From: a virus
Virus record (IMG/VR): IMGVR_UViG_3300045125_000040
Location: 94,791-158,790 of that record
DNA length: 64,000 nucleotides
Strand: one strand, 5' to 3'
Made by a program: the position numbers and the translations under genes. Shown here one piece after another: positions 35,271 to 45,074 of this stretch. Numbering within the stretch: position 1 is the first letter of the stretch; every line of letters begins with the position of its first letter. The notes under the pieces were generated by a model. That model searched no databases. It saw only the letters and a program-made list of their open reading frames with translations, and had not been told where the DNA came from.

Positions 35271-35372
35271 TTATCCTCTACGCTTACGACCCTTCAAACG
35301 ACGAGCCTTACGCTTCTGACTGCCGACTTTACGGCGACCCTTACGTGGTCTATTTTTTCTTGCCCAACTCAA
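35271..35372 (-). CDS. 33-residue highly basic protein
   Basis: From TTG behind GAAAGGA: SWARKNRPRKGRRKVGSQKR then KARRLKGRKRRG. More than half of the residues are Arg or Lys. Stop and next ATG overlap closely. Short basic proteins with the RPRKGRRKVGS pattern occur in related phages. It may bind nucleic acid; untested. Confidence 0.5.
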   Translation of the reverse strand: MSWARKNRPRKGRRKVGSQKRKARRLKGRKRRG

Positions 35373-35608
35373 TGTTTTTATCCTTTCTGTTTTTTGATCT
35401 GCCTAAATAAAATCCTTCTGGAATATTATCAGGATAACACATTTTATCTTCATTACCATTAGTGTACCATCTAGAGCCTTTCCCATTAAGGACAGGTTTT
35501 ATTCCTTTTTCCTTTCACCATTTGACGCCATACATCTCTTCCTTCATTCTTACCAAGTTGATTCTGTAGCTTGATAAGTAACTTTCGCATCTTCTTACCT
35601 TTTTTCAT
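35350..35608 (-). CDS. Small protein with W-x-x-N-G...GFxxGR motif (frameshifted)
   Basis: About 86 residues: MKKGKKMRKLLIKLQNQLGK, then after an indel near 35,505 RWYTNGNEDKMCYPDNIPEG and FYLGRSKN. The WYxNG...PEGFxxGR motif is common in phage homing-type nucleases and their fragments. No catalytic domain is visible. Confidence 0.5.
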
Positions 35609-35620
35609 AATACCACTCCT

Positions 35621-36019
35621 TCATATATTTGTCAAGTATTTTGTCTTATGTATTTTTGCTGATATCCACTGGTTATAGTATTCTTCTGTCTCTAAAACTC
35701 TACGATCTATTTGTTCCCGTAGTTCCAGATAAGACATTTGAGATTTATTAGTACAGAGATAGAGAATTTCTCTTTTGAAGTTATTGATTCCAAACAATTC
35801 CACGTGTTCATTAAGTTCTTTATTAGAACCATAGTAGGTTTGCCAATCGCTTTCTACTTTAGATTTTTCTTTTTACCTTTAACTTGTTTAGTTCTTGTAA
35901 AATGAAAAAATCTTTTTACCAATATATTTTTTATTGGTAGCTATATTGGTGATCATATAGACCATTCCAACATAGCCTTCTGGTATTTCTTTTAAATATT
36001 CACCTTTGTATTCCCACAT
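35621..36019 (-). CDS. GIY-YIG-type endonuclease (frameshifted)
   Basis: Starts MWEYKGEYLKEIPEGYVGMV with GAAGGAG ahead; the core is VYMITNIATNKKYIGKK, then VESDWQTYYGSNKELNEHVE, NNFKREILYLCTNKSQMSYL, LEREQ-like and YYNQWISAKIHKTK. About 133 residues with two compensating indels near 35,905 and 35,875. This compact family is common in T4-like marine phages; likely a homing-type nuclease. Confidence 0.7.
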
Positions 36020-36234
36020 CCCAAAGTCTCCTTCGGGATATTTATCCTACCAGCGGTGATATTTTTTTGTGCTCTTATATCTTTATTGTTCCAAGTCCAA
36101 CATTCACCAGTTTCATCCTGAAAACATACCCAATGTAAATCGTGTTCAAATCCGTAATCAACAAGGAAGTGTGCCATTGCTTTTCCTTTCGGAGTAAGCA
36201 ATGGCAATGGAGGATCAATCCTCGTAATCGTCAT
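35992..36234 (-). CDS. Conserved small phage protein
   Basis: 80 residues: MTITRIDPPLPLLTPKGKAM, HFLVDYGFEHDLHWVCFQDE, TGECWTWNNKDIRAQKN. A pattern I know from T4-like marine phages without function. Overlaps both neighbours. Confidence 0.65.
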   Translation of the reverse strand: MTITRIDPPLPLLTPKGKAMAHFLVDYGFEHDLHWVCFQDETGECWTWNNKDIRAQKNITAGRINIPKETLGCGNTKVNI

Positions 36235-36430
36235 CCGGATTCATTTCTGACCAAACTTCATCAAACGCTTCATCAACAGATTTATAAACATCATAAAGTT
36301 CTGCGCCATTATCTTCAAAAATTGGAATCAATTCTCTGTATATGTCACATCTTGCTTCATAATCAGCAACGTTTGCTCTAATTACTGTGGCAATTTCTTC
36401 AAATATTTGTGAACCTGTTGACCATGCCAT
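36215..36430 (-). CDS. Conserved small acidic phage protein
   Basis: 71 residues: MAWSTGSQIFEEIATVIRAN, RCDIYRELIPIFEDNGAELY and an Asp/Glu-rich end. Known as a widespread hypothetical in phages. Intact. Confidence 0.65.
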   Translation of the reverse strand: MAWSTGSQIFEEIATVIRANVADYEARCDIYRELIPIFEDNGAELYDVYKSVDEAFDEVWSEMNPDDDYED

Positions 36431-36847
36431 TTATTTTTCCTTCTTATTATTTTGTTGATAAATTACTGAACCGTAAATCTCCTCATAAGATAAACCATCT
36501 GTCACTGGTCCTGGATCTGATATAGAAAATTGACCAGTAGTAACATTACTAAAAGTTTTAATATGTCCTACGTTATCAACAATATGATCTGTTGAACATG
36601 TTATTCTAGATGGGCAATTATCATGTGGACATACGTATCCATAAGATTTACCATATTCAAAAAACATATCACAAATAGGACATCTAGTTCCTGCGTTTTT
36701 AGTTCTTAACCAATCTTGTTTTGGTTTCCATCCTTCTTGTGGAATAGTTGTGAATGGATTAGGAACAGGTGGTTGTTGCCACCTTTTTCCTAATTCATAT
36801 CCATCTTTGAAACCTTGTTGGTATCCATCTTTCCATTCATCACTCAT
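36431..36847 (-). CDS. Zinc-ribbon protein
   Basis: 138 residues: repeat-like EWKDGYQQGFKDGYELGKRW at the N-terminus, then CPICDMFFEYGKSYGYVCPH and CPSRITC. Two pairs of Cys suggest a zinc ribbon. Its start overlaps the nrdJ stop. Function unknown. Confidence 0.6.
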   Translation of the reverse strand: MSDEWKDGYQQGFKDGYELGKRWQQPPVPNPFTTIPQEGWKPKQDWLRTKNAGTRCPICDMFFEYGKSYGYVCPHDNCPSRITCSTDHIVDNVGHIKTFSNVTTGQFSISDPGPVTDGLSYEEIYGSVIYQQNNKKEK

Positions 36848-38730
36848 ATTTCACAGTTCCCTGCTGAACAAGCCAATGTTTGAGCACCTTCTACGTTATC
36901 AACCATTTCGATAAGATTATCCCAATCAACATTAGTAGGAATATTTATAATAGCTTTATTATATTCCTCTTCTGTAATGGTCTCATATGGTGCTTGTTTA
37001 TATGAACCACCATCATATGGTAGGAATGAAACACCTGACATTTCATCAAAATGATCATAAACCCATGCACCAACACGTGGCCATTCTGCTTCAGTTACAT
37101 TAATTGTAACAGATGGCTTATGTTCACACCAATGACGCTGATACTTCAACCAAAGTTCAAGATGATCAATAGCAGTTACTGACTCTCTAGTAATTGAAGT
37201 TTCTGGTAACTTCATTGGGAAAGAAAAAGACAGTAGTAGAGTGGGGTTTTGTAACGTCTGGCTCATGAGGAACACCGGAAGCGATAAGATGCCCAGTAAG
37301 AGGATCTTTGTTATCCGATCTAACCCGCCTAATGTAAAAGCGATCGTGACCGGGATGGATACCGCTAGGGAGATAACACAAGCTGAGATACAGTGCCGGA
37401 TGGCTTGACACAGGTAATAGCAACTGACTGACTGATTCCAAGTTTTTCGCTCCATTCTTTATTGGTATCAATAGAAACTTGCTTCAATCTTTCTAGACGA
37501 GCAGGAAGTTCTGGATCATTATAATCATTCATTAATGGACTATCATAGATACCAGTTAATGAAACACCAAGAAGTCTTTCTTCCTCTGTATTCTTCTGCC
37601 AAATCTTACGAAGATATGGGAAGTTTGTTAGGGTTGACTGGAACGTTCCAAGGATTGTTGCAATTCTAATCTTTGTTGCAAGGCTCTTTTCAGTGTCATC
37701 AGATCTAATAACAACTTCTGTGAGATTACAGAATTGATAAGGGCGAAGGATAATCTCCGAGCAGGGATTAGTTCCAAATTCATGGTTAGGGTCTCTTCTT
37801 CCAGACTTCTTAGCCACTCGTTGAGATGCATCTCTACTAAAGATTCCTCGCTCTCCTGACTTTGATTCATAGATAGAGAGCCATTCTTGCATGAACTGCC
37901 CGACTTCTGGCTTTTCTGTGTAGACTGCCGAATTGTTGGATAATGCTCTTTGGACATTTGCTTCCCACCATGCTCCTGCTTTTGCATGACGCATACGATC
38001 ATCTGAAAGGTTTGATAATGAAATCATTGCTGAACGACGAACGCCACCAACAACTACAACCTCACCAATCTTACACATAATATCATGGCACTCAAGAGAA
38101 GTCAAACGACGACCTCTAGCATTCTTAAAAATCTTAATAACAAACTTGAATAGATCATTCAATGGTTCTGGACCAGATGAACGGCCACCAAAGGTCTTAA
38201 GAACAGCGCCAGCTGGACGAAGTTGAGATAGATCCACTTTGGAACTTCTCCAGCATAGAGCAATGAAATAAGCATATCGAAGTGCTTTGGACCAACCTTC
38301 CTTGGAATCACGAACTGTAATCACAGTATCGCAATCATAAGTTGTTCTGGAATCTCTGGTAGCTTGTTTACATACTGACGTTCAACAGAGAAACCAACAC
38401 CTGTGCCATTCATAAGAATACACATGGCTTCATCAAATGCCTTGGGATCATCAATAGGTAAATAGAACAATTATAACCAGCAACATTATCACGATCTAGT
38501 GCCTTACCAGCGGTCATCAATGCTCGCATAGAAGGCATAACTTCTAGATTAAGAATAGCATTAAATACTTCTTTCTTTAGCTTTTCATCATCAATCTTAA
38601 CCTTATCAAACATATAGTCAACATAGCGTTGGACTGTTTCATGCCAATGTTCTCTACGATTCTTCTCTGGTAGAAAACGTGCATATCTTGACTTGTGGAT
38701 GTACTGCTGGTATACGTTCATATCTGTCAT
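36844..38730 (-). CDS. nrdJ: Class II (B12-dependent) ribonucleotide reductase
   Basis: Monomeric adenosylcobalamin-type reductase (RTPR family). N-terminal YIHKSRYARFLPEKNRREHW; MPSMRALMTAGKALDRDNVA with GYNCSYLP; ILMNGTGVGFSVE; central FGTNPCSEIILRPYQFCNLT (active-site Cys and Glu); PSGTVSQL; C-terminal redox pair CSAGNCEI. About 628 residues. Indels near 38,460, 38,335, 37,390 and 37,215. It makes dNTPs without oxygen or a small subunit but needs host cobalamin. Glutaredoxin at 31 kb may reduce it. Confidence 0.92.
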
Positions 38731-38740
38731 ACTTTTACCT
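38722..38740. repeat. 19-base direct repeat, copy 1 (nrdJ start)
   Basis: ATCTGTCATACTTTTACCT covers the nrdJ ribosome site and first codons (minus strand AGGTAAAAGTATGACAGAT). The second copy is at 39,081-39,099; the pair brackets the SLOG gene exactly. Confidence 0.85.
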
Positions 38741-39066
38741 CATAAACTGGTTTGCTTTAATTTCTTCATCTGTTCGATCATATTTAATGATCCTCTCGAA
38801 CCATTATGTATTACTATTGCAGCATCAGCATATTCTGCCATCTGCCTATTTCTGATTGGTCCTGCTGCTTTACCGTGTTTCTTCCAATCAGCAGGAAACA
38901 TTTTTACTGGAGTATCGGATATCTCGCCTATTTCCCAACCTAATTGGTCTACACCTTTGGCGCATCCGCATACTATCTCTGATATATTTTTAATAAAAGG
39001 CTGAACTACGTCATTAACAATTTTGAAGTCAGTAATATCTCTACTTCCTGCTATGATTACTTTCAC
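38740..39066 (-). CDS. SLOG-type nucleotide-binding protein (DUF2493/YspA-like)
   Basis: 108 residues: MKVIIAGSRDITDFKIVNDV, VCGCAKGVDQLGWEIGE, PADWKKHGKAAGPIRNRQMA and VIHNGSRGSLNMIEQMK. Rossmann-like SLOG fold that binds nucleotides; phage members may act in nucleotide signalling or ADP-ribose chemistry. Flanked by a direct repeat, it appears to be a recent insertion. Confidence 0.8.
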   Translation of the reverse strand: MKVIIAGSRDITDFKIVNDVVQPFIKNISEIVCGCAKGVDQLGWEIGEISDTPVKMFPADWKKHGKAAGPIRNRQMAEYADAAIVIHNGSRGSLNMIEQMKKLKQTSL

Positions 39067-39080
39067 TAATAATCGCCTTC

Positions 39081-39099
39081 ATCTGTCATACTTTTACCT
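39081..39099. repeat. 19-base direct repeat, copy 2
   Basis: Same 19 bases as at 38,722. Here they form the end of the upstream gene (IKVKV-stop) and a vestigial start ATGACAGAT followed by a stop after seven codons. Confidence 0.85.
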
Positions 39100-39349
39100 T
39101 GATGTTTGAATTATGAAGCAATTCTATTGATGCTACATATTTCTTCCATGTAATAAATGGTTTATTTTCTCTGATAGCAAAATACAATGTTGGTTCAAAT
39201 GTAATTTCATCAAACTTTATCGCAACTACGAATAGGTCGTTTTCAGTATGACCTTCCATAATATTCTTTACTTCTTTTTCATCTTTAACTACATGAAAGT
39301 AAAATTCAGCAACAACTGTGGTTGTTTCTGGTCTTTCAATTATTTTCAT
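39086..39349 (-). CDS. Unknown protein
   Basis: 87 residues with alternating beta-type pattern: TTTVVAEFYFHVVKDEKEV, LFVVAIKFDEITFEPTLYFA. No family recognised. Its stop overlaps a remnant of the nrdJ start, which suggests it was once directly upstream of nrdJ. Confidence 0.6.
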   Translation of the reverse strand: MKIIERPETTTVVAEFYFHVVKDEKEVKNIMEGHTENDLFVVAIKFDEITFEPTLYFAIRENKPFITWKKYVASIELLHNSNIKVKV

Positions 39350-39636
39350 TCTTTATCCCTCTTGTAAATATACTTTTTCTTCTGTTCCGGCGTCCATGAT
39401 ACTGTGTGGTCATTCATCTCATCGAACACCTTTATATATTCTTCTTCTGTAATGACTCTATGTGAAAATATATCTTCGCTGATGTGCTGTTGTGCAAACT
39501 CTTCTAGTTTTTCAGAATTATACATATCGTAATTAACATCATCAAGCGCATACTCATTCGGTTCATCGTCATTTAGTTCGACTGCATAAACATGACGAAA
39601 CATAGAAACGGTTTCAACCAATACTATTTTAGGCAT
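39346..39636 (-). CDS. Unknown acidic protein
   Basis: 96 residues: MPKIVLVETVSMFRHVYAVE, then a long acidic helical region and SWTPEQKKKYIYKRDKE. Overlaps its neighbours by a few bases. No family recognised. Confidence 0.6.
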   Translation of the reverse strand: MPKIVLVETVSMFRHVYAVELNDDEPNEYALDDVNYDMYNSEKLEEFAQQHISEDIFSHRVITEEEYIKVFDEMNDHTVSWTPEQKKKYIYKRDKE

Positions 39637-39805
39637 CTTTCACCTCAATAAGCAAATATTCCTTATCATACATTGGATAGATATACCATCCTGCTTGTAG
39701 ATCAAGTAGCCATGACTGTGACTTTTTGAAATTAACTGGCATATGAAAATAAAATGTCACATGCTTATGCATATTTGATATACCACCAGCAATATTATAA
39801 CTCAT
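39629..39805 (-). CDS. Small unknown protein
   Basis: 58 residues starting [21 protein letters not shown] chose this ATG because it overlaps the thyX stop; a longer frame has no ribosome site. Function unknown. Confidence 0.5.
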   Translation of the reverse strand: MSYNIAGGISNMHKHVTFYFHMPVNFKKSQSWLLDLQAGWYIYPMYDKEYLLIEVKDA

Positions 39806-40573
39806 GACCACCACTTCCACCACCAATCTCTTGATGACTTTTCTAGTTCTTCTTTGATTTCCTGTTCAAACCAGTAATCATTCAATGATGGGAACTGCTT
39901 TAAGATTTCTTCACGGGCAGCAATAGCAATCTCACGATGTTCCTTCTGTGTGCCTTCTTCTGCACGAACATCAATGTAATGAATCCAAGAACGAAGCGTC
40001 CCTGACATATATAGACGGGTCTTGGTTAGACCTTCTGGTAAAACTGCTCTTGCTTGTTCCTTTGCAATACCATTTCTGATTGCCCATTCATATGTTGATT
40101 TAGCATGAACTTCAACATTGTGTTGTTTAATTTCCCATTCGTTTTGTAATGGAAAATCCTGAACTTCAATGCTATTCTGTCTATTCTTCTGATCCTGTAG
40201 TCGTGCTTCTCTTGTTACGAAACCCATGTCCCTTTGTTGGGTCGGCATAACGCTGACTAAACTCCTGAAATGAGAATGAACGATGACGAACAATCTGATG
40301 AGCAATGTCACGGGTTGTTTCAATGTCCATAGTAATAGACACCATCTCAAAAGGAGACCAGTGCTTATGTGCGATTAGATACTTTAGGAGTTTTGGTGCG
40401 GTTAGTGTGTTGTGCTGATTAGATGGGTTTGATACTCTTGCTGTATATGCGATAAACTCTTCTGGAGACATGCGTCTAGTTTCATCTGCCCTACCATACT
40501 TACCTCTTCCTGTTGTGATTTTAAATTCTTCTCCAACAGGAACTGTAATTCCAATAATCTTCGCTGTGTTCAT
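39802..40573 (-). CDS. thyX: Flavin-dependent thymidylate synthase ThyX
   Basis: The ThyX signature [14 protein letters not shown] (RHRxxSxxxxSxR) is present, with [12 protein letters not shown] before it and [20 protein letters not shown] near the C-terminus carrying the second dUMP-site residues. About 256 residues; an indel near 40,225 splits it. It makes dTMP from dUMP with FADH2, complementing the deaminase at 22 kb. Confidence 0.94.
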
Positions 40574-40825
40574 ACTTCAATGACCTCATAAGTCTGTTCA
40601 AAGATACCAGGATGACATGGATAAAACTCTCCATGAACGCCTCGAATAATATAATCTCGTAGTCGTGCAGTCATTACACCTTCTAGAGTCATAATCTGAA
40701 TAGAAGGTTCTGCATTGTCATCTCTTCGGAAGCAACAATCCCTTACACCAATCAGCGACGATTGGAGCATTACTATCTAGTAGCTGCATAACTTCAACTT
40801 CAACTGGTTTCTTACGTGCTCTCAT
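40570..40825 (-). CDS. Conserved phage protein (KARKKPV family, frameshifted)
   Basis: About 85 residues: [20 protein letters not shown], then after an indel near 40,725 [20 protein letters not shown] and [20 protein letters not shown]. The two blocks are typical of a small protein spread over many phages and prophages; function unknown. It overlaps both thyX and primase genes. Confidence 0.7.
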
Positions 40826-41847
40826 ACTTTACTCCATTTCTGTAATGCTAGTTTCGCTGCAAGGTCTTTATGTGTATTCTGATCAATTATATACTTTATG
40901 AAGTCAGATGTCAAGCCCGCCAGAACCATATCATTAATATCTTTATGATGTAGATTTTCTGGCCAGATACAAACACTATATCCCTGCATAATCGCCTTAT
41001 CTAACTTCTTATAAGTCTCTTTACTTCTTGGTTCATTATCATATACAATTACCACGTTCTGACTTGCTGAGAGTGCTGATTGCAGATACCAGGTCGCCGC
41101 CAGCAGTAGCAACAGAATTTGGAATAAACATAGAATCGAGCGGACCTTCCACGACATATATGCGCTTTGAACCATCCAGAGTGTCCAGACCATACAATTT
41201 AGGTACATCAGACCTAAGTATAATTGTAATGTATTTAACTTTCGAAGATCCCCGAAGAGATCTTCCTTGGAAGGCATGAACGGACTTATTAACATCCAGA
41301 AAAGGAATAAGAAGTCTTGTCTCATCCTTAACCAAAGCTTCAGTTGAAAACTTGTCGGGAATGTGATCATTGACGAAATGCATAAAATTAGGACAAGCAA
41401 ATAACTTGGCATGATATTCATTAGGTATCTTTCTGGCTACAACAAACTTTTTAATTGGATTATCAGGATTTAACTGACTAACCTTCTTCAAACCTTTAAG
41501 AATACCTGATCGCATGTATACAGGTTTCTTTAGTTTTTCAACAAACCTTTCTAGGTCTAATTGCTGTTCTGATTTTGCATCTTTTAGTTTTTCAAGCTGG
41601 TATTCATTGTAGATATTCTCATCAATCAGTTTAATAAATTTAGGAATGCCCATTGTAGCATTACAATTGTGACAATGGAACATTAATTTACCTTCTTTTG
41701 GTAAATATATCCTCGTGCTTTAGTTTTATTGGTTTCAGAGTCGCCACAAATGGGACACCTGAAGTTGTAAAGGGTTGGACCTTTTCTCTTGAACTTCTCT
41801 AATCTAGGAGAGATAATACCAATATACTTATGAGCCAACCAATCCAT
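40822..41847 (-). CDS. 61: DNA primase gp61
   Basis: T4 gp61-type primase. Zinc finger: FRCPICGDSETNKTKARGYI and MFHCHNCNATMG; TOPRIM region: RIYVVEGPLDSMFIPNSVAT and, after an indel near 41,055, VVIVYDNEPRSKETYKKLD; end [10 protein letters not shown]. About 341 residues (T4 342). Works with gp41 (encoded at 54.8-56.2 kb). Confidence 0.93.
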
Positions 41848-41881
41848 TAAATAATCCTTTATATTTCACGATCACAGTATT

Positions 41882-41909
41882 ATTATACCATGAGAGAAAT
41901 ATTTGTCAA
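41882..41909 (-). promoter_or_regulatory. Early-type promoter for primase-thyX-nrdJ operon
   Basis: TTGACA, 16 bases, TATAAT and the tail AATACTGTGA shared with the antisense promoter at 8,059. It lies 35 bases before the gp61 ATG. Confidence 0.75.
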
Positions 41910-41910
41910 G

Positions 41911-42324
41911 CTAAACTTTTAGGATTATTTCTAATAATTTGTGACCATAAGCAATCAAAAATCCTGCAATGGCAATGCCGCCCATGTATGTATACATTAC
42001 CTTTTCCATGTCAGATATTTTTTTGGAAATTTTCTCATACTGCTGATTATTTTCCTCACTCATCTTTTCGATTTCTGATAATATACTTTTGTCTTCTGAT
42101 CGCATAGTATTGTAAACAATATTAAGTTTACCATCAACTTCATCTCTTCTTCTCTCAAGAACATCGACAAGACTATCCATAGTTTTTTCTTGATGTGAAA
42201 GTCTTAGTTCATGTACTGCTATCATTTTATTAAGATCAGCAGAAATTTCTGTTAATTTTGTTATAGCATCTTCAATTTTTTCTTGTCTATATTCTAAATT
42301 TGTATATGCTTTTTCATCTGCCAT
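41911..42324 (-). CDS. Coiled-coil protein with C-terminal membrane anchor
   Basis: 137 residues from MADEKAYTNLEYRQEKIEDA. Long heptad-rich coiled coil, then VMYTYMGGIAIAGFLIAYGH as membrane span. It resembles small anchored proteins of the DUF7201 type in T4-like phages, suspected to be holin- or spanin-related; not shown. The start overlaps the stop of the metalloprotease gene. Confidence 0.6.
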   Translation of the reverse strand: MADEKAYTNLEYRQEKIEDAITKLTEISADLNKMIAVHELRLSHQEKTMDSLVDVLERRRDEVDGKLNIVYNTMRSEDKSILSEIEKMSEENNQQYEKISKKISDMEKVMYTYMGGIAIAGFLIAYGHKLLEIILKV

Positions 42325-42820
42325 TATTCTTCTCTCTTCGTGTTTTACGAGGACCAATAATGTCTGATAAAGGCTTTCTCTTAAACATTTTAAAATTTAA
42401 AAGAGGACTATAGGTTTCTATCCCGCCATCACCAATATTATTAGTAGCAATAGCAGATTCGGTTTCAACTATATTTGATGGAATTAGCTTTTAATTTAAA
42501 CACATTTGTAAAAGTTGTATTATACTTTCTCATAATTCTTCCGGCAATAGCATTAGCTTCGTCTTCTTTTTGCCCCTCTGACTTTCTGACTTTCATTATA
42601 TTTTGTTTATAATGAAATAACTCATGAGCAATTGTTCTCATAGTATCATCAGGATGTCTATCAGTTATTCTAATAAAAATGTCGTGATTTATTGAATGCC
42701 CAAATGCATTTTTAGCATTTTCAGACTTGCCAACGAAATGAATTTTTGGTAATGTAGTGAGACCTAATTCTCTGGCCGCAAATTTTATAAATTTTTTAAT
42801 TCTAAAATTTCTCTGGCCAT
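42314..42820 (-). CDS. Zincin-type metalloprotease (frameshifted)
   Basis: About 168 residues: MAREILELK, AARELGLTTLPKIHFVG, FIRITDRHPDDTMRTIAHEL with HELFHYKQN (HExxH) and the helper EDEANAIAGRIMRKY. After an indel near 42,480 the tail continues to GPRKTRREKN. Indels also near 42,795. A virion or maturation protease is plausible given the structural neighbours; substrate unknown. Confidence 0.65.
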
Positions 42821-43209
42821 TAGATCTTCCTTAAGATATCAACTATTTTTTGATCCATCTCTATTTCATCAGTATTTACAATTTTATCATCGCCTACATC
42901 AAATAATTTATCAGGTAATATATTTAATAAAATAAGAAATGGTTTAATAAATTTCATTTGTGGTTTTAGTTTTAAATAAAGTATTTTACATGTCGCAGGT
43001 GAACCAAAACAATTATACAATATGATTATGTGATTGAGAATTAAACGTTCTTTTAATTCCCCATTATCAGTGTATCTTGTGATAAGTTTTTTAATATATT
43101 TGATTCTATTTAGATCTTCAATAAAATCTTCAGTTGATGTGTATTTCATATTGTCATAATGAGATGCACAATATAATAAAAAGTTTTCTTCTGTCAGTTT
43201 TTCATTCAT
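42820..43209 (-). CDS. Conserved phage protein (DUF7207-like)
   Basis: 129 residues: LTEENFLLYCASHYDNMKYT, FIEDLNRIKYIKKLITRY, LKERLILNHIIILYNCFGSP and a C-terminal helix. Strongly conserved hypothetical next to tail genes in T4-like phages. Intact. Confidence 0.65.
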   Translation of the reverse strand: MNEKLTEENFLLYCASHYDNMKYTSTEDFIEDLNRIKYIKKLITRYTDNGELKERLILNHIIILYNCFGSPATCKILYLKLKPQMKFIKPFLILLNILPDKLFDVGDDKIVNTDEIEMDQKIVDILRKI

Positions 43210-43210
43210 A

Positions 43211-43484
43211 TTACCAAGTATTCAATGTTGCACGTTTCCATGTATTATTACTGACACAAACATAAAGATAATCAGTATCTCTGGCTATTGTTCCGGCAAC
43301 ACCATTAGAAGATGAATTTGCCGGAACAGTCGTTTGAAATGACAAGATTTGCAGCAAAAGTACTGAAATTAACAGTTCTAACTGAAGCATTACCAGAAGG
43401 GTCTCGGAGGACTAAGACCCTATCAGTTGCAGCTACATTAGCAGCTGTCGCTAATTGCGAGACTTTTATACTGTTATCTGTCAT
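43211..43484 (-). CDS. Small tail-fibre or structural protein (frameshifted)
   Basis: About 90 residues: MTDNSIKVSQLATAANVAAT, DRVLVLRDPSGNASVRTVNF, then after an indel near 43,330 GTIARDTDYLYVCVSNNTWK. The YVCVxNNTWKR ending is typical of small virion or tail proteins in marine T4-like phages. Function inferred from context. Confidence 0.55.
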
Positions 43485-43494
43485 AAATTACCTA

Positions 43495-44494
43495 TTAGTT
43501 TGAGTCAGGTAGAATAGTATCTTCAGTGCTATTAGAATCAGCAGTTGTTGCTGGAGTTCCATAAGCTGCTGTCTGAGCACCAAGTGAACCCATAGCTACT
43601 AGTGTCTCGTAATGAACACGACCAGCACGACCACCAGTTCCTTCTCTACGAACTACCCAACCGGCATGTGCAACACCACTTGTTTTTACCACCACCAGCA
43701 ACAACATAGCCAGTGGCTGTATCACCCTTGATAGTGTGTGTTTCACCGGGATTAGTTGTTCTTGCATCTGTGATATCAATATTAGCACCACCAGATGTTG
43801 CTGATAGTTTAAGAACAGTTGTGTTAGCAAATGAAACATAATAATATGTATTGCCCTGTTAATCGGTGCAATAGGAGTATTACCTGTTGGAACACCATAG
43901 AATAGTCTATCACCAGCTTGCCATATTGAATTTGCAGTTGATACTAGTAGGTATCATTAGTGTTGCTAAATCCAGTTGGAATTAGCTGTAATATTAATTG
44001 CTGATGGAGCAGCAATTGCAACAGATGGATTGCTAACAATATTAGCACCAGCCTGATTAATCTTTAATGTAGTAATCTTACCAGCAAGGGTAGTTGAATT
44101 GGCAAAAGCATTAACTGCAGTTGCATTAGTTGAACCATTGGCCCAAGTTAATGTTACCGCTGCATTAGCGCCACATCCAGAACCTTGTGATGTTACATAA
44201 GTAAGAGCTAGATTACCACCGGTAACACCGGCTTCTGCTGCACTAACACCAAAAACACCAACTGCAATGTTTGCCATGAAGGCACCAACAGTAGTGTTAT
44301 TAAACATGTTAACATCTACGCCAGCACGTGAACCGGCAGAAGTGTTGCCAAAGTGTGCATTAGCACCATTCACTCTATTTACCTGATCACCCTTGACAAG
44401 TGTATATGTGCCGATTGGAGCACCATTAGATGTTTCTTTTGTAGTAGTGCTATTAGCTGTTACTGACTGAGTCGTTTCTTCCCCACTGGGCCAT
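43495..44494 (-). CDS. Virion structural protein (frameshifted)
   Basis: About 333 residues: starts MAQWGRNDSV, Ala/Asn/Thr-rich beta repeats (NTTVGAFMANIAVGVFGVSA, NLALTYVTSQGSGCGANAAV), and the family end GVAHAGWVVRREGTGGRAGR then VHYETLVAMGS with an acidic tail, a known structural-protein signature in T4-like marine phages. Indels near 44,450, 43,965, 43,860 and 43,680. Confidence 0.7.
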
Positions 44495-44519
44495 GATAGT
44501 TATCCTTTCTTAATTCTTT

Positions 44520-45008
44520 TTAGTCTTCCAGGGAATATCCTTGGGGTTGCTGATTTTCAAAACAATATATTTCTTTATTATTTATAGAATCGTAATACGC
44601 ATTTCTTTCCAGCAGAGGCTCCTGTTTTCCATATTTTGGATGAGACTCGCCTTTAACACCATAAAGATGATTATTTTTACCAGTATTAAGAATGCTTAAT
44701 TTTTTCTTATTTCTGGCCTTTTTGCAGGGTTGTTTTCTAAATTAGTTTTAATGTTTCTTAAAGATACATCTGGTCTTTTACAACCTTTTCTTTTTTACCA
44801 TTAATCCTAGAAATTTCTCGGATAATTTCTTCTTTGTCTATACAACCAGTCAAACCTTTCCATGCAATATAATCTTCTACACCAACCATGTTTTTCAAAT
44901 AAAATACGATGTGCTTCCGCATGTTCTTCAATAGATAATTCAATTATATTTGAAGGATCATTAGATCCATCCCATATGTTTAGGTATTATATGATGTTTA
45001 TGGGCCAT
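44520..45008 (-). CDS. HNH homing endonuclease (frameshifted)
   Basis: HNH core MAHKHHIIPKHMGW, NDPSNIIELSIEEHAEAHRI and LFEKHG, then EDYIAWKGLTGCIDKEEIIR and a modular region with KNNHLYGVKGESHPKYGK. This HHIIPKHMGG...EEHAEAH type is common in T4-like phages. At least four indels across about 162 codons, so it may also be decayed. Confidence 0.75.
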
Positions 45009-45074
45009 AAGTTACCTTTTATCTATTTATTATTTTCAAAATCTAACATATCTTTTAAATAGTCAGATTTTGTG

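Noticed and set aside
35602-35631. Possible promoter TTGACA-17-TATTAT on the minus strand
   Set aside because: The -10 overlaps the next start codon and the -35 is coding sequence of the GIY-YIG gene, so a usable promoter is unlikely.
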